Source: Clostridium aciditolerans (GTDB taxonomy: Bacteria; Bacillota; Clostridia; Clostridiales; Clostridiaceae). Taken from it: a stretch of 64,000 bases of DNA. Of this stretch, positions 17,036 to 25,991 are shown piece after piece (position 1 is the first letter of the stretch; each line of letters starts with the position of its first letter). Both the position numbers and the translations under genes were made by a program. The stretch covers positions 1-64,000 of the forward strand of contig NZ_JAEEGB010000008.1 in NCBI RefSeq assembly GCF_016316925.1. The letters run 5' to 3'. The notes beneath the pieces were generated by a model. That model saw only the letters and a list, made by a program, of their open reading frames with translations, was not told the DNA's origin and searched no databases.

Positions 17036-20000
17036 CTATTCCTTAAATGCTAAAATTAAATCTTCCTTGTTATTAAAACCATATTTTTTTGCTTCTTCTT
17101 CAGTAAATAGATCATTATTTTTTACTATTTCTAACTTAAAACCAGCCATTTTAATTCTCTCAAATAAATCTTTTCCATATATTCTTACATGGTCTGATTG
17201 TCCATAAAATTTTTTTCTAAGTTCATCATTATTTATATTTTTATTCTCAAAAGACTCATTAATCTCTGGAGAATAAGGCGTTTGCAAAACTGCGTAACCA
17301 CCTTTTTTTAACACTCTAAACAATTCCTTCATTGCTTTTAAATCATCTGGAATATGTTCTAATACATGATTACAAATAATAAAATCAAAATACTTGTCTT
17401 CAAACTGTATATTTGTAATATCCATTTCGATTATCGATTTATTAATGGGATGCAAATCACCACACACATATTCTTTTATATTTAAGTCTCCAACAATTTT
17501 CTGGATATGATTCTCTGGTGCAATGTGAAGTACCTTGTTGCCTATTATATGTCTATCCCATATCTTTAATTTATCAAAATATTTAATAATATGTCGTTCT
17601 CTATCATGAGAATAGCAATGTGGACATGAAAAATTTTCTGTATCACTACCAACAATATTATATTTATAAATAAAATCTAAACTATGCTCTTTATACTGGT
17701 ATGGTAAAAACATCTCAATCTTTTGATTGCAAATAGGACACATTAAATTATCTCTGTCCCTTTGTTGGATTATATCGCTAATTGCACTTGAATAACATGA
17801 ATTTAATTTATTTTTCAATGTTTTACTAGCATACTTATGATCATCAATAAATTTATTAATAAATGGAACATAAGTTGTTAACCACTTGAATAAAATAGAT
17901 TTATGTTCTCTTTCGTTGATAATAATTTTGGCTTTATAACTTACATCAATAAAGTTCTTCCACTCTATTATTCCTTTAATAAAAATATCTCCCTTATTTG
18001 AGTTCTGACTTGGATGAATTCTAAAACAACTTAATACTTCTGTCATATACATGAGATCCCCATATTGTAAAATAGAAATCCAACTTGATAAATCATTTAT
18101 ATTAGTAAATTTTCTTCCTTTGAAATATCCATATTTTCCATCCTCTAAGTATACTTTTTTAAACAACACAGTAGTAGGCTCTCCTATACAATTTATAAGA
18201 TTTAGAACCATATGCCTACTAATTTTACGTCCATTGACTATTGTATCTTCATCGAACAATCTGCTAAAAGCCCCATTTAACGCTAGCTTATTGCCGTTTT
18301 CATCAATAGGTTGTCTTACAGATGTAACTAAAGTTATATTAGGATTTTCTAAAAAGTACTTCATCATTTTTTCAATCTTTTCTGGATGGAAAACATCATC
18401 ATGATTTAAATAATTAACATATTCGCCTTTGCTTCTTGTTAATAATTGATTTACATTTTTATATCCATAGTCCATTTCATCTCTTTCATTTCTGAAATAA
18501 CTTATATTCCCATATGTATTAATATAAGGTCTTACAAACTCTTCTACTTCATTATTAGTACTGTCATCCCCTATTATGATTTCAATATTTGGGTACGTCT
18601 GATTAATGGCACTTTCTAATGCTTCTCTTAGATAATTGGTTTGATTATATGCTGGAATCAATATGCTAACCAATGGTAAATTATTGGTACTTTCAATACC
18701 ACTATTACTCTTTTTATTTAATATTTCACCTAATTTTGTCTTTAATAGTTCACATTGGTTTCCAAGCTCACATACTTTTTCTGCAAAATCATATTTTCCA
18801 TCAAACTCACTAAAATAATCATTTACACTTTTACAATATTTCAAGCTGGTAGATAGTGCTTTACTAAATTCCTCATTTTTCATTAAAAATCCTTTTTCTC
18901 TAGCCGTCAAAACTTCATGAGCATAATCTAACGCACCTAATAATTTCATTTTATCAGAAGCTAACTGTTGATTATCATGTATTCTAAAATAGCTTAAAAC
19001 TTCATTTATAAAAACTGCTTTTCCATTAGATAACAGATTAAACCAGGTTGCTTGGTCAACATTACAGCCATATTTTCTGCTATTATACACCCCAAAAGAT
19101 TCCTCTAGCTTGTTTTTTCTAAACAAAGCAGTTGTCGGTTCTCCTATGCAGTTAAAATTAATTTTAAGCATAAAACTTCCAAGATCAATACCACCAATTA
19201 CAGTATCATTTTTAAATAGATTATCAGTATTTCCAAAAACTTGCCCTATACTTCCATTACTGTCTATTATAGCCCTATGAGAAGTAACTAAAGAAATTTC
19301 TTCATTATCGTCATGAATAAAGTAATTCATCATTTTTTCAATTTTAGTAATTTCAAATAGGTCATCATCCATCAGATAATTGATGAATTCTCCATTAGCC
19401 ATGTTATATAATTTTATATCATTATCGAATTGTCCTAAGTTTTTTTCATTATGATAGTATTTTATGTTATCATACTTATTTAAATAATTTTCAACTATTA
19501 GCTTTTCTGTTTCATTATTAGTACTGTCATCTCCAATAATTATTTCAATGTTTTTATATGTTTGATTTAGTACACTCTCTAGCGCTAATTGTAAATATTG
19601 GGGTCTGTTATAAGTTGGTATAAGCACACTAACTAGAGAAAACATGTCTTTCGAATATTCATTCAAAAACCTGCTTCTGTAAATATCACATTCATCTATT
19701 GTATTAGCTGATCCACAATCATGAATACACCAAGGTTCATATTGGTTTGGTATTACAACTTCATATCCGGCTAAATTGAACTCCATACTTTGTGATATAT
19801 CATAAAAATTCCACCCATCGAATATATCCTCTCTCCAAGGTATATCGTACTGAGTAATCATAATTAATCCATCTATAGCTTTAACATTTTCATATCTTCT
19901 TTTTATGCCATTAAAAGAAGTTAACTCCATCTTACCCGTATGGCTTTCATATACCTTACCGTGTTTATGTATTGAATCCCACCATACTCCATTAGTTGGT

Positions 20001-20305
20001 ATAGTTTTAGCCCCTGCTACCCCCATTAAACCTATTTCTTCATGATGTTCAAATATACTTAACATGTCCAATATAAAGTTTTTGTTAATTATGAAAGTAT
20101 CCTGATGAAGATAAACCTTATATTTAGCATCAGTATTTTGCATTGCTGCATTGTACCCAGCTGTCATACTTTCAGCTTCTTTAATTGAAACAGCATCTAT
20201 TTCATAGCCTTCAGGAATGTTCAAATTACTTATGTATAATAAGCATTCTTCATATTGTCTATCATCATTTACGCAGGTTATAAAGCATATTTTTTTATTA
20301 TTCAT
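17036..20305 (-). CDS. Giant multidomain glycosyltransferase with methyltransferase domain
   Basis: 1089 residues from the ATG at 20305, preferred because AGGTG lies six bases upstream. Four modules are visible. Residues 1-215 are a GT2-like domain with a YLHQDTFI motif. At about 225-480 is a family 2 glycosyltransferase (VSVLIPTYNRPQYL, EIIIGDDSTNN, YLMDDD). At about 545-790 is a second, very similar one (VSILIPAYNQTNYL, EIIIGDDSTNN, YLNHDD). The C-terminal part has a four-Cys zinc knuckle (CPICN ... CPHCYSHDRER) and a SAM methyltransferase (VLHIAPENH, FDFIICNHVLEHI). It could build and cap a glycan on flagellin. It overlaps the upstream gene's stop, so translation is coupled. Confidence 0.85.
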   Translation of the reverse strand: MNNKKICFITCVNDDRQYEECLLYISNLNIPEGYEIDAVSIKEAESMTAGYNAAMQNTDAKYKVYLHQDTFIINKNFILDMLSIFEHHEEIGLMGVAGAKTIPTNGVWWDSIHKHGKVYESHTGKMELTSFNGIKRRYENVKAIDGLIMITQYDIPWREDIFDGWNFYDISQSMEFNLAGYEVVIPNQYEPWCIHDCGSANTIDECDIYRSRFLNEYSKDMFSLVSVLIPTYNRPQYLQLALESVLNQTYKNIEIIIGDDSTNNETEKLIVENYLNKYDNIKYYHNEKNLGQFDNDIKLYNMANGEFINYLMDDDLFEITKIEKMMNYFIHDDNEEISLVTSHRAIIDSNGSIGQVFGNTDNLFKNDTVIGGIDLGSFMLKINFNCIGEPTTALFRKNKLEESFGVYNSRKYGCNVDQATWFNLLSNGKAVFINEVLSYFRIHDNQQLASDKMKLLGALDYAHEVLTAREKGFLMKNEEFSKALSTSLKYCKSVNDYFSEFDGKYDFAEKVCELGNQCELLKTKLGEILNKKSNSGIESTNNLPLVSILIPAYNQTNYLREALESAINQTYPNIEIIIGDDSTNNEVEEFVRPYINTYGNISYFRNERDEMDYGYKNVNQLLTRSKGEYVNYLNHDDVFHPEKIEKMMKYFLENPNITLVTSVRQPIDENGNKLALNGAFSRLFDEDTIVNGRKISRHMVLNLINCIGEPTTVLFKKVYLEDGKYGYFKGRKFTNINDLSSWISILQYGDLMYMTEVLSCFRIHPSQNSNKGDIFIKGIIEWKNFIDVSYKAKIIINEREHKSILFKWLTTYVPFINKFIDDHKYASKTLKNKLNSCYSSAISDIIQQRDRDNLMCPICNQKIEMFLPYQYKEHSLDFIYKYNIVGSDTENFSCPHCYSHDRERHIIKYFDKLKIWDRHIIGNKVLHIAPENHIQKIVGDLNIKEYVCGDLHPINKSIIEMDITNIQFEDKYFDFIICNHVLEHIPDDLKAMKELFRVLKKGGYAVLQTPYSPEINESFENKNINNDELRKKFYGQSDHVRIYGKDLFERIKMAGFKLEIVKNNDLFTEEEAKKYGFNNKEDLILAFKE

Positions 20306-22439
20306 TTTCATCACCTGATATTTCTTTCTTCAATTTTAAAATATCTTCATCATGAATATTAGAAAAAGAATCCAGATAAGCTAAGGCAGTTTCCTTATCT
20401 CCTAATTTATAAATTACATATGCCATATTATAAATTGTATCTTTATCTTTAGGATTATACTTATAAGCTAACTCTAGTATATTTAATGCTTCCACATATC
20501 TATGATTATTACATAAATATATAGCAATCCTATTGAATACTTCTTCTTTCTTTATTATATTTTTCATAATTATTTCATTTAATAATTCACAAGTCATGTT
20601 ATCTAAGTAATCATTTAAAAGCTTTAAGTTTTCTTCAACAGAAATAGAATTTTCTATTCTTCTTAAAATATATGCTATTTCTTTTTTATCTATAAAATTC
20701 TTGCCAAAAGTTATCAAATATTCTTTAGTTATATATTGAGGCTTCATATTTTCTCCAGTTAACTTACAAATATGATCTAATACCATTTCGTTATCAGTAG
20801 ATATGTTCACAGTTTCACTTTCAATGATAGTGTCTGAAAAATCTTCGCAAGAGAATATTTCTTTAATCTCATTATAGTTATACATTTTTTTATTATTAAA
20901 CTCTGCACTTCCCATTAAAATTTTTATAAGCTCTTCATAAAAATTCGAGTTTTTTACAGTAACTATTATTTTCCCTGTTTCTTTAATGAACTTTAATAAT
21001 TTTTGTATTGCAATTCTAGGTGCTTTTGAATATTCCACACTATTAGTAACAATGATATAATCAAAGAAATCTTCAGGATAATCTAATTCATCATCAATGC
21101 TTGCTGCTTTTGTATTTGCAAAATTATTCACTAACTTAACTATTGTTTTATTCTGATCCATTCCATACAATTTTGCATTTTTAAATACATATTTTATCTT
21201 GTATAAAAGAGATCCTGTACCACAACCTATATGAAGCACATTAAAATCAGTTTTGTTTACATCAAGTTTTTGAATAATATTGAAATTTACAAGGCAACTT
21301 TTTTCTGAATCAAAGCCCCACTTATTTATAAATTTTTTTGAATTTTCCATAAGCAAGTTATTGAATTTTTCCACATTTTCCTTGAAAGATGTGCTTCCAA
21401 AATGATGAATAAACGTATCATTACAAAGCATTAATTTACAGCCTTCTGATTGAATTCTATATCCTAAATCGTCATCTTCAAAATTTCCGGGGAAAAATAT
21501 TTCATCTAAAAGTCCCACTTTATCCATAACTGCTCTTTTAATCAGCATGCAATATCCTATTAATCTTACCTTCTGTTCCCATTTTGACGAATCAGATACA
21601 TTGTATTTATCTGCAAAATTTATCATCTCATCTATTGATTGATATTCTGTTCTTATTGCTTGATAATTTGCACAGTTATTTGTAACAGCACCAACTGCTC
21701 CAATATGTTCATCACTATACAAGCAATTATTAAGATTTTCCAACCATCTTGGTGTTACAATAGTATCATTATTCAGAAGAAGTATGTCATTTTCTTTTTC
21801 TGCAACTTTTATTCCCACATTGCATCCACCTGGGAACCCTAGGTTTTCATTATTTAAAATAATCTTTATGTCCTTTTGTTCTTTTAGCCATGACCTAGTA
21901 TCATCAGTAGAATTATTGTCTACAATTATAATTTCATAGCTTCCAGTTTTAGTATACTTTCTGATACTGTCTATGCACAATTTAGTATAATCTAACTTGT
22001 TGTAGGTTAAGATAATTATGCTTGTTTTTACATCACTTTTTTTATTCTCTAAATTCAAGTTAAAATTTTCTTTTAAATTATTTATTACAGAGTTCACATT
22101 AGATATGAATTCACTATCCTCCGAATTATTTTTAGCCCTTAAATAATATTCATAAGCTTCATCATATTTCTCATTGATTTCATAAACATAGGCTAGATTA
22201 AAAAGAATGTCTGGATTGTTCTTATCTAAGCTCAAACCTCTATGCAATATGTTTTTAGCTTCTTCTAATTTATTGGACATTATTAGCATTACAGCCTTCA
22301 TAGATATGATTTCTATGTCATCTTTAATAATTCCTTCATATTGTGAAATAAGTCTTTCTGCCTGATCCATCTTACCTTCATTAATTAGCTGTTGTATTTC
22401 ATTTTTTACTTCAATTTTATTTGCATTAATATCTTCCAT
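20298..22439 (-). CDS. TPR-glycosyltransferase-methyltransferase fusion
   Basis: 713 residues. N-terminal tetratricopeptide repeats (about 50-125, PDILFNLAYVYEINEKYDEAYEY) precede a GT2 domain starting at about 140 (TSIIILTYNKLDYT, EIIIVDNNSTDDT, DILLLNNDTIV). A SAM-dependent methyltransferase-like domain follows (about 400-500, VLHIGCGTGSLLYKI), then C-terminal TPR units (DTIYNMAYVIYKLG). The mixture fits flagellin glycan assembly and capping in the cytosol. The start is supported by GAGGTGAAAA. It is the second of a three-gene run and overlaps the start of the next gene. The sugar donor is unknown. Confidence 0.85.
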   Translation of the reverse strand: MEDINANKIEVKNEIQQLINEGKMDQAERLISQYEGIIKDDIEIISMKAVMLIMSNKLEEAKNILHRGLSLDKNNPDILFNLAYVYEINEKYDEAYEYYLRAKNNSEDSEFISNVNSVINNLKENFNLNLENKKSDVKTSIIILTYNKLDYTKLCIDSIRKYTKTGSYEIIIVDNNSTDDTRSWLKEQKDIKIILNNENLGFPGGCNVGIKVAEKENDILLLNNDTIVTPRWLENLNNCLYSDEHIGAVGAVTNNCANYQAIRTEYQSIDEMINFADKYNVSDSSKWEQKVRLIGYCMLIKRAVMDKVGLLDEIFFPGNFEDDDLGYRIQSEGCKLMLCNDTFIHHFGSTSFKENVEKFNNLLMENSKKFINKWGFDSEKSCLVNFNIIQKLDVNKTDFNVLHIGCGTGSLLYKIKYVFKNAKLYGMDQNKTIVKLVNNFANTKAASIDDELDYPEDFFDYIIVTNSVEYSKAPRIAIQKLLKFIKETGKIIVTVKNSNFYEELIKILMGSAEFNNKKMYNYNEIKEIFSCEDFSDTIIESETVNISTDNEMVLDHICKLTGENMKPQYITKEYLITFGKNFIDKKEIAYILRRIENSISVEENLKLLNDYLDNMTCELLNEIIMKNIIKKEEVFNRIAIYLCNNHRYVEALNILELAYKYNPKDKDTIYNMAYVIYKLGDKETALAYLDSFSNIHDEDILKLKKEISGDENE

Positions 22440-22544
22440 TTTTCACCTCTAAATAGCATTTAGTTTCATCCGCAGAACTTTAATTTAGATTTCAATTTTT
22501 ATACCTTTATTAAATCTTTAAAGATTAAGTTTTCTACTGAATTC

Positions 22545-24779
22545 TTATTGTTTGTCCAACATAGCCATTATGTTGCTGATTTGTAGTTTAAGTTCTTCAT
22601 CTTGGCATAACTCATATGCTTTACTATAGTAATATTTTGCTTTATCAAAACTCTGCTTAGCTTCTAGAACACATGCTAAATTATATATAGTATCAAAATT
22701 ACTTTGTTTTAGTGTATTTGATAATGCTAAATTAATTAATGCATCGTCAAGTTGCCCCTTTAAGAACAATACTACCCCCAGGTAATTTTTTATATCTACA
22801 TCATATATAAATAAATCATCCAGTTCTCTTAATATATTTTCAGCTTCATCTAAGATATTATTTTTAACAAGTTCTTCTACACTTGCTAAAACATTTTGTT
22901 TTTCATTTTTCATTTCATCTGAGACCAAGTTATCGTTAATTTTACTGCTTAGGCTTTCTAAAATCTTTTTGAATTCGGGCATATCTTGCACAAGATTTTT
23001 CAAATTCTTTATGTAACACAGTTTATCGTTGGAGTATTTATTAATAATGTTATATATTTTGTACCAAAAATACTGGTACCTGCTTAATATGAATTTACTA
23101 TTTTCTTCATTTACAATATCAAAGTTGTAAGTTTGCTGCATCAAATTTATATTGTTTATAAATGCCCTATGCAATAAGCTTTCTAATTTTTCTCTCTCTA
23201 CGCATGATAAAAACATTAACTTCTTTTCTATCATAATGAAAAAGCATAAATTTCTAACATCTGAGCACAGAAAATTATCCTTGTCATAATCATTCAATAT
23301 TTTTATACACTCATAATCATTACACACATAATCCAAATACTTTTCTTTATCCATGTTGTCAAGATTTTTTATTTTTTCTAATACAGATATATCCTCTTTA
23401 ATTTTTAATTTTAATATTTCTGCTTTCCATAAATAATAATTCTTGTAGTTGACCTCTATATTTGGTATATCTGTTTTATCATTAAAAATAATATGTTTTA
23501 AATAACAGTCTAATGTTTTGTTCAAACCCTTAAAACTATTGAACATATGATTAAAATCATCATTCAAGCTGTCCAACATGATTTTTCCCATAACAGAACC
23601 AATAGTTTCAATATCATTTTCTTTTATTTCCTTATCTTTATAAAAATCAGCTATTTTTTCATATTCTCTTTCGCTTATAAATGAATATAGTATGATCTGA
23701 TTTAATTCATACTTTTGTTTTTCATTTAAATTCTCACATAATTCAATGACTTTTTTATAATTCTTCAACTCAAATAAATTAAGAATTCTGTCTACTACCA
23801 TATCATCATACCTGGAAGTTGAAAAATCAGTTACTGTAGTATAATCCACAACCCCCTGCTTGTTTTTTTCATATAACTTAAAATATTCATTGAAATACTT
23901 TTCAGCCTTAGAATAATTTTTTAAAAATTTATTGCTTTTAGCTAACATATAATAAAAATCTATAAAACTATTACTTAGTAATACTGCTTGCTCACATACC
24001 TCTATAGTTCTCTCATAATCCCCCATATGGAAAAGTTCTATGGCTAATTGGCGATATACGTATAAATATTTTGTTTGATTTCTTGTATCTTTATTGTTTC
24101 TCACCATCTTATAGGCTTTATCTATTGACTTCAACGCTTCATTCTTTTTATTTGCCATTGAATAGCTTTGGGATAATTGAAACAATGTATATATTGTATC
24201 TTTTCCTTCATCCAGATCTTTTAATAATAACTTGATATTTCTATCATATTTGTATTCCATTAAATCATAATCATTTCTTATATATCCATAATGATTAAAG
24301 GTTATATTAGTCATGTAGGTTGGTTTTTTAAACATAGGTTGTTCATGAACTCTTCCTGCATAGTAAAAATCATCATCATTTTTAAATACTCTGACTAATC
24401 CACCTATAATATACATGTCTTCAGAAGTATAGTTGTTAAACTTAACTATTGCACTATTATATGATTTATATTTTTCTTTAAAAAATTCAATCAACTCACT
24501 TGGATTTGCTAATATTTCATCAGCATCTATTACTAGAATCCAATCACCATTGCAATACTTGATGCTTAAATTCCTCATTTCTGCAAAATCATTATTCCAC
24601 TCATGCTCATATATTTTTTCAGTATACTTTTTGGCTATATTGATAGTATTGTCTGTACTCCCTGTATCCACTATAATTATTTCATAATTTATTTTATCTT
24701 TTAAAAGTTCCAATGCCTGCAAGCATTTTTCTATATTTTTTTCTTCATTTTTAACAATCATGGCTATACTTAACAACAT
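22545..24779 (-). CDS. Glycosyltransferase family 2 with long TPR-like region
   Basis: 744 residues from the ATG at 24779. The earlier ATG at 24788 directly abuts the AGAGGAG site and is too close to it. The GT2 domain (about 1-230) has SIAMIVKNEEKNIEKC, EIIIVDTGSTDNT and WILVIDADEIL, close in style to the 351-residue enzyme at 10007. The rest is helical, with clear TPR units at 195-300 and at the C-terminus (DTIYNLACVLEAKQSFDKAKYYYSKAY); the middle (about 320-620) is Asn/Lys-rich and not assignable. It is the first gene of the glycosylation operon, just downstream of flagellin 2 and its terminator. Confidence 0.85.
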   Translation of the reverse strand: MLLSIAMIVKNEEKNIEKCLQALELLKDKINYEIIIVDTGSTDNTINIAKKYTEKIYEHEWNNDFAEMRNLSIKYCNGDWILVIDADEILANPSELIEFFKEKYKSYNSAIVKFNNYTSEDMYIIGGLVRVFKNDDDFYYAGRVHEQPMFKKPTYMTNITFNHYGYIRNDYDLMEYKYDRNIKLLLKDLDEGKDTIYTLFQLSQSYSMANKKNEALKSIDKAYKMVRNNKDTRNQTKYLYVYRQLAIELFHMGDYERTIEVCEQAVLLSNSFIDFYYMLAKSNKFLKNYSKAEKYFNEYFKLYEKNKQGVVDYTTVTDFSTSRYDDMVVDRILNLFELKNYKKVIELCENLNEKQKYELNQIILYSFISEREYEKIADFYKDKEIKENDIETIGSVMGKIMLDSLNDDFNHMFNSFKGLNKTLDCYLKHIIFNDKTDIPNIEVNYKNYYLWKAEILKLKIKEDISVLEKIKNLDNMDKEKYLDYVCNDYECIKILNDYDKDNFLCSDVRNLCFFIMIEKKLMFLSCVEREKLESLLHRAFINNINLMQQTYNFDIVNEENSKFILSRYQYFWYKIYNIINKYSNDKLCYIKNLKNLVQDMPEFKKILESLSSKINDNLVSDEMKNEKQNVLASVEELVKNNILDEAENILRELDDLFIYDVDIKNYLGVVLFLKGQLDDALINLALSNTLKQSNFDTIYNLACVLEAKQSFDKAKYYYSKAYELCQDEELKLQISNIMAMLDKQ

Positions 24780-24870
24780 AAAGTTCATCTCCTCTTTCTT
24801 TTAAACTAATACTATGCAAAATCCTACATAATCTAATTGCAAATTTAGATTTTCCATACTATTAGCTTTT

Positions 24871-24904
24871 AAAAAGAGTCAGAGTTTTCACCCTGACTCT
24901 TTAA
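24871..24904 (-). terminator. Terminator of flagellin 2
   Basis: The stem AAAGAGTCAG / CTGACTCTTT is followed on the minus strand by a T-rich tract. It separates flagellin 2 from the glycosyltransferase operon. Confidence 0.8.
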
Positions 24905-24927
24905 TGTTATTTTTATGAGTATGTCAA

Positions 24928-25743
24928 TTATCTTAATAATTGAAGAACTCCCTGTGGTTGTTGGTTAGCTTGTGCAAGCATAGCTTGAGCAGCTTGTTGT
25001 AATATGTTATTCTTTGAGAAGTTCATCATTTCCTTAGCCATATCAACGTCTCTTACTCTTGATTCTGCTGACTGTAAGTTTTCTGATGCATTGTTAAGGT
25101 TAGATATAGTATGTTCTAATCTGTTTTGAACTGCTCCAAGTTTTGATCTCTCTTTTGATACTTTCTCAATTGCATCATTTACTGTACAAATTGCTGCTGT
25201 TGCATTAGCTGCAGTATCTACCTTAGCATCTACACCATTAACGCCTAAATCTGAAGATTTCATTGCTGAGAAAGTAAGAGTTATTTGTTGACCGCAATTT
25301 GCTCCAACCTGGAAGTTTACTGTAGTACCACCGCTAAACATTGTTTGAGTGTTGAATTCAGTCTGTGTAGCAATTCTATCAATTTCACTAGTTAATGCAG
25401 TTAATTCATCCTTTATAGAATCTCTATCAGTAGTTACGTTAGTATCGTTTGATGCTTGTACTGTTAATTCTCTCATTCTTTGAAGAATTGAGTGAGTTTC
25501 ATTTAAAGCACCTTCTGCAGTTTGAATCATTGAGATACCATCTTGAGAGTTTCTTGAAGCCTGATCAAGACCTCTTATTTGTCCTCTCATCTTTTCTGAA
25601 ATTGAAAGACCTGCTGCATCATCTCCAGCTCTGTTTATTCTAAGACCTGAAGAAAGCTTTTCCATTGACTTTCCAGCTGCTGTTGTGTTTGCCATCATTT
25701 GTCTGTGTGAGTTCATAGCGTTTAAATTGTGATTAATTATCAT
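24928..25743 (-). CDS. hag: Flagellin 2, probable main filament subunit
   Basis: 271 residues from the ATG at 25743. It has the complete D0/D1 ends (MIINHNLNAMNSHRQM, SSGLRINRAGDDAAGLSISEKM; C-terminal ESRVRDVDMAKEMMNF, ILQQAAQAMLAQANQQ) and a very short variable centre of about 70 residues, as in Hag of Bacillus. Two cysteines (GANCGQQ, AAICTVND) are unusual for a filament protein. Upstream are a strong AAGGAGG site, a GGA-loop hairpin and a SigD-type promoter, which point to high, tightly controlled expression. It adjoins the glycosylation island, so it is a likely substrate. Confidence 0.95.
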   Translation of the reverse strand: MIINHNLNAMNSHRQMMANTTAAGKSMEKLSSGLRINRAGDDAAGLSISEKMRGQIRGLDQASRNSQDGISMIQTAEGALNETHSILQRMRELTVQASNDTNVTTDRDSIKDELTALTSEIDRIATQTEFNTQTMFSGGTTVNFQVGANCGQQITLTFSAMKSSDLGVNGVDAKVDTAANATAAICTVNDAIEKVSKERSKLGAVQNRLEHTISNLNNASENLQSAESRVRDVDMAKEMMNFSKNNILQQAAQAMLAQANQQPQGVLQLLR

Positions 25744-25750
25744 AATTAAT

Positions 25751-25789
25751 TCCTCCTTGATTCTTTTAAGTGGGCTTCCTTGCTCCACT
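25751..25789 (-). promoter_or_regulatory. Predicted CsrA-binding leader of flagellin 2
   Basis: On the minus strand AGTGG and CCACT (25785-25789 and 25769-25773) form a stem whose loop contains AAGGA. A second GGA lies in the AAGGAGG Shine-Dalgarno (25751-25758). A GGA in a hairpin loop plus a GGA over the ribosome site is the known layout for CsrA repression of hag. csrA and fliW are at 34.1-34.8 kb. Confidence 0.7.
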
Positions 25790-25839
25790 ATTTTTTTATT
25801 TATAGTTAAACCTTATGGCTTACCTAGCTAATTAAATCT

Positions 25840-25906
25840 CAAAGTTCAAATATTAAATTAACTAAAAATCTTCATTATTCTTTATTTGTTCTTTGAACTC
25901 TGTACT
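25840..25906. repeat. CAAAGTTCAAAT inverted repeat in the flagellin leader
   Basis: CAAAGTTCAAATATTAAATTAAC and, about 45 bp on, TTCTTTGAACTCTG form an imperfect inverted repeat. Related units are at 27722-27799 and 32700-32742. It lies between the predicted SigD promoter and the start, so it would be transcribed as part of the flagellin leader. Confidence 0.55.
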
Positions 25907-25926
25907 TTTTAACTCTTGTACTAATT

Positions 25927-25953
25927 TTATCGTAGCTTACTTTTATCACTTTA
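25927..25953 (-). promoter_or_regulatory. SigD (sigma-28) promoter of flagellin 2
   Basis: On the minus strand TAAA (25950-25953) is followed by 15 nt and then TACGATAA. This fits the TAAA-N15-GCCGATAA consensus with two changes. It implies a leader of roughly 170 nt. Confidence 0.7.
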
Positions 25954-25991
25954 TACTATTTTCAAAAAAATTTACCTTAAAATTATTTATT

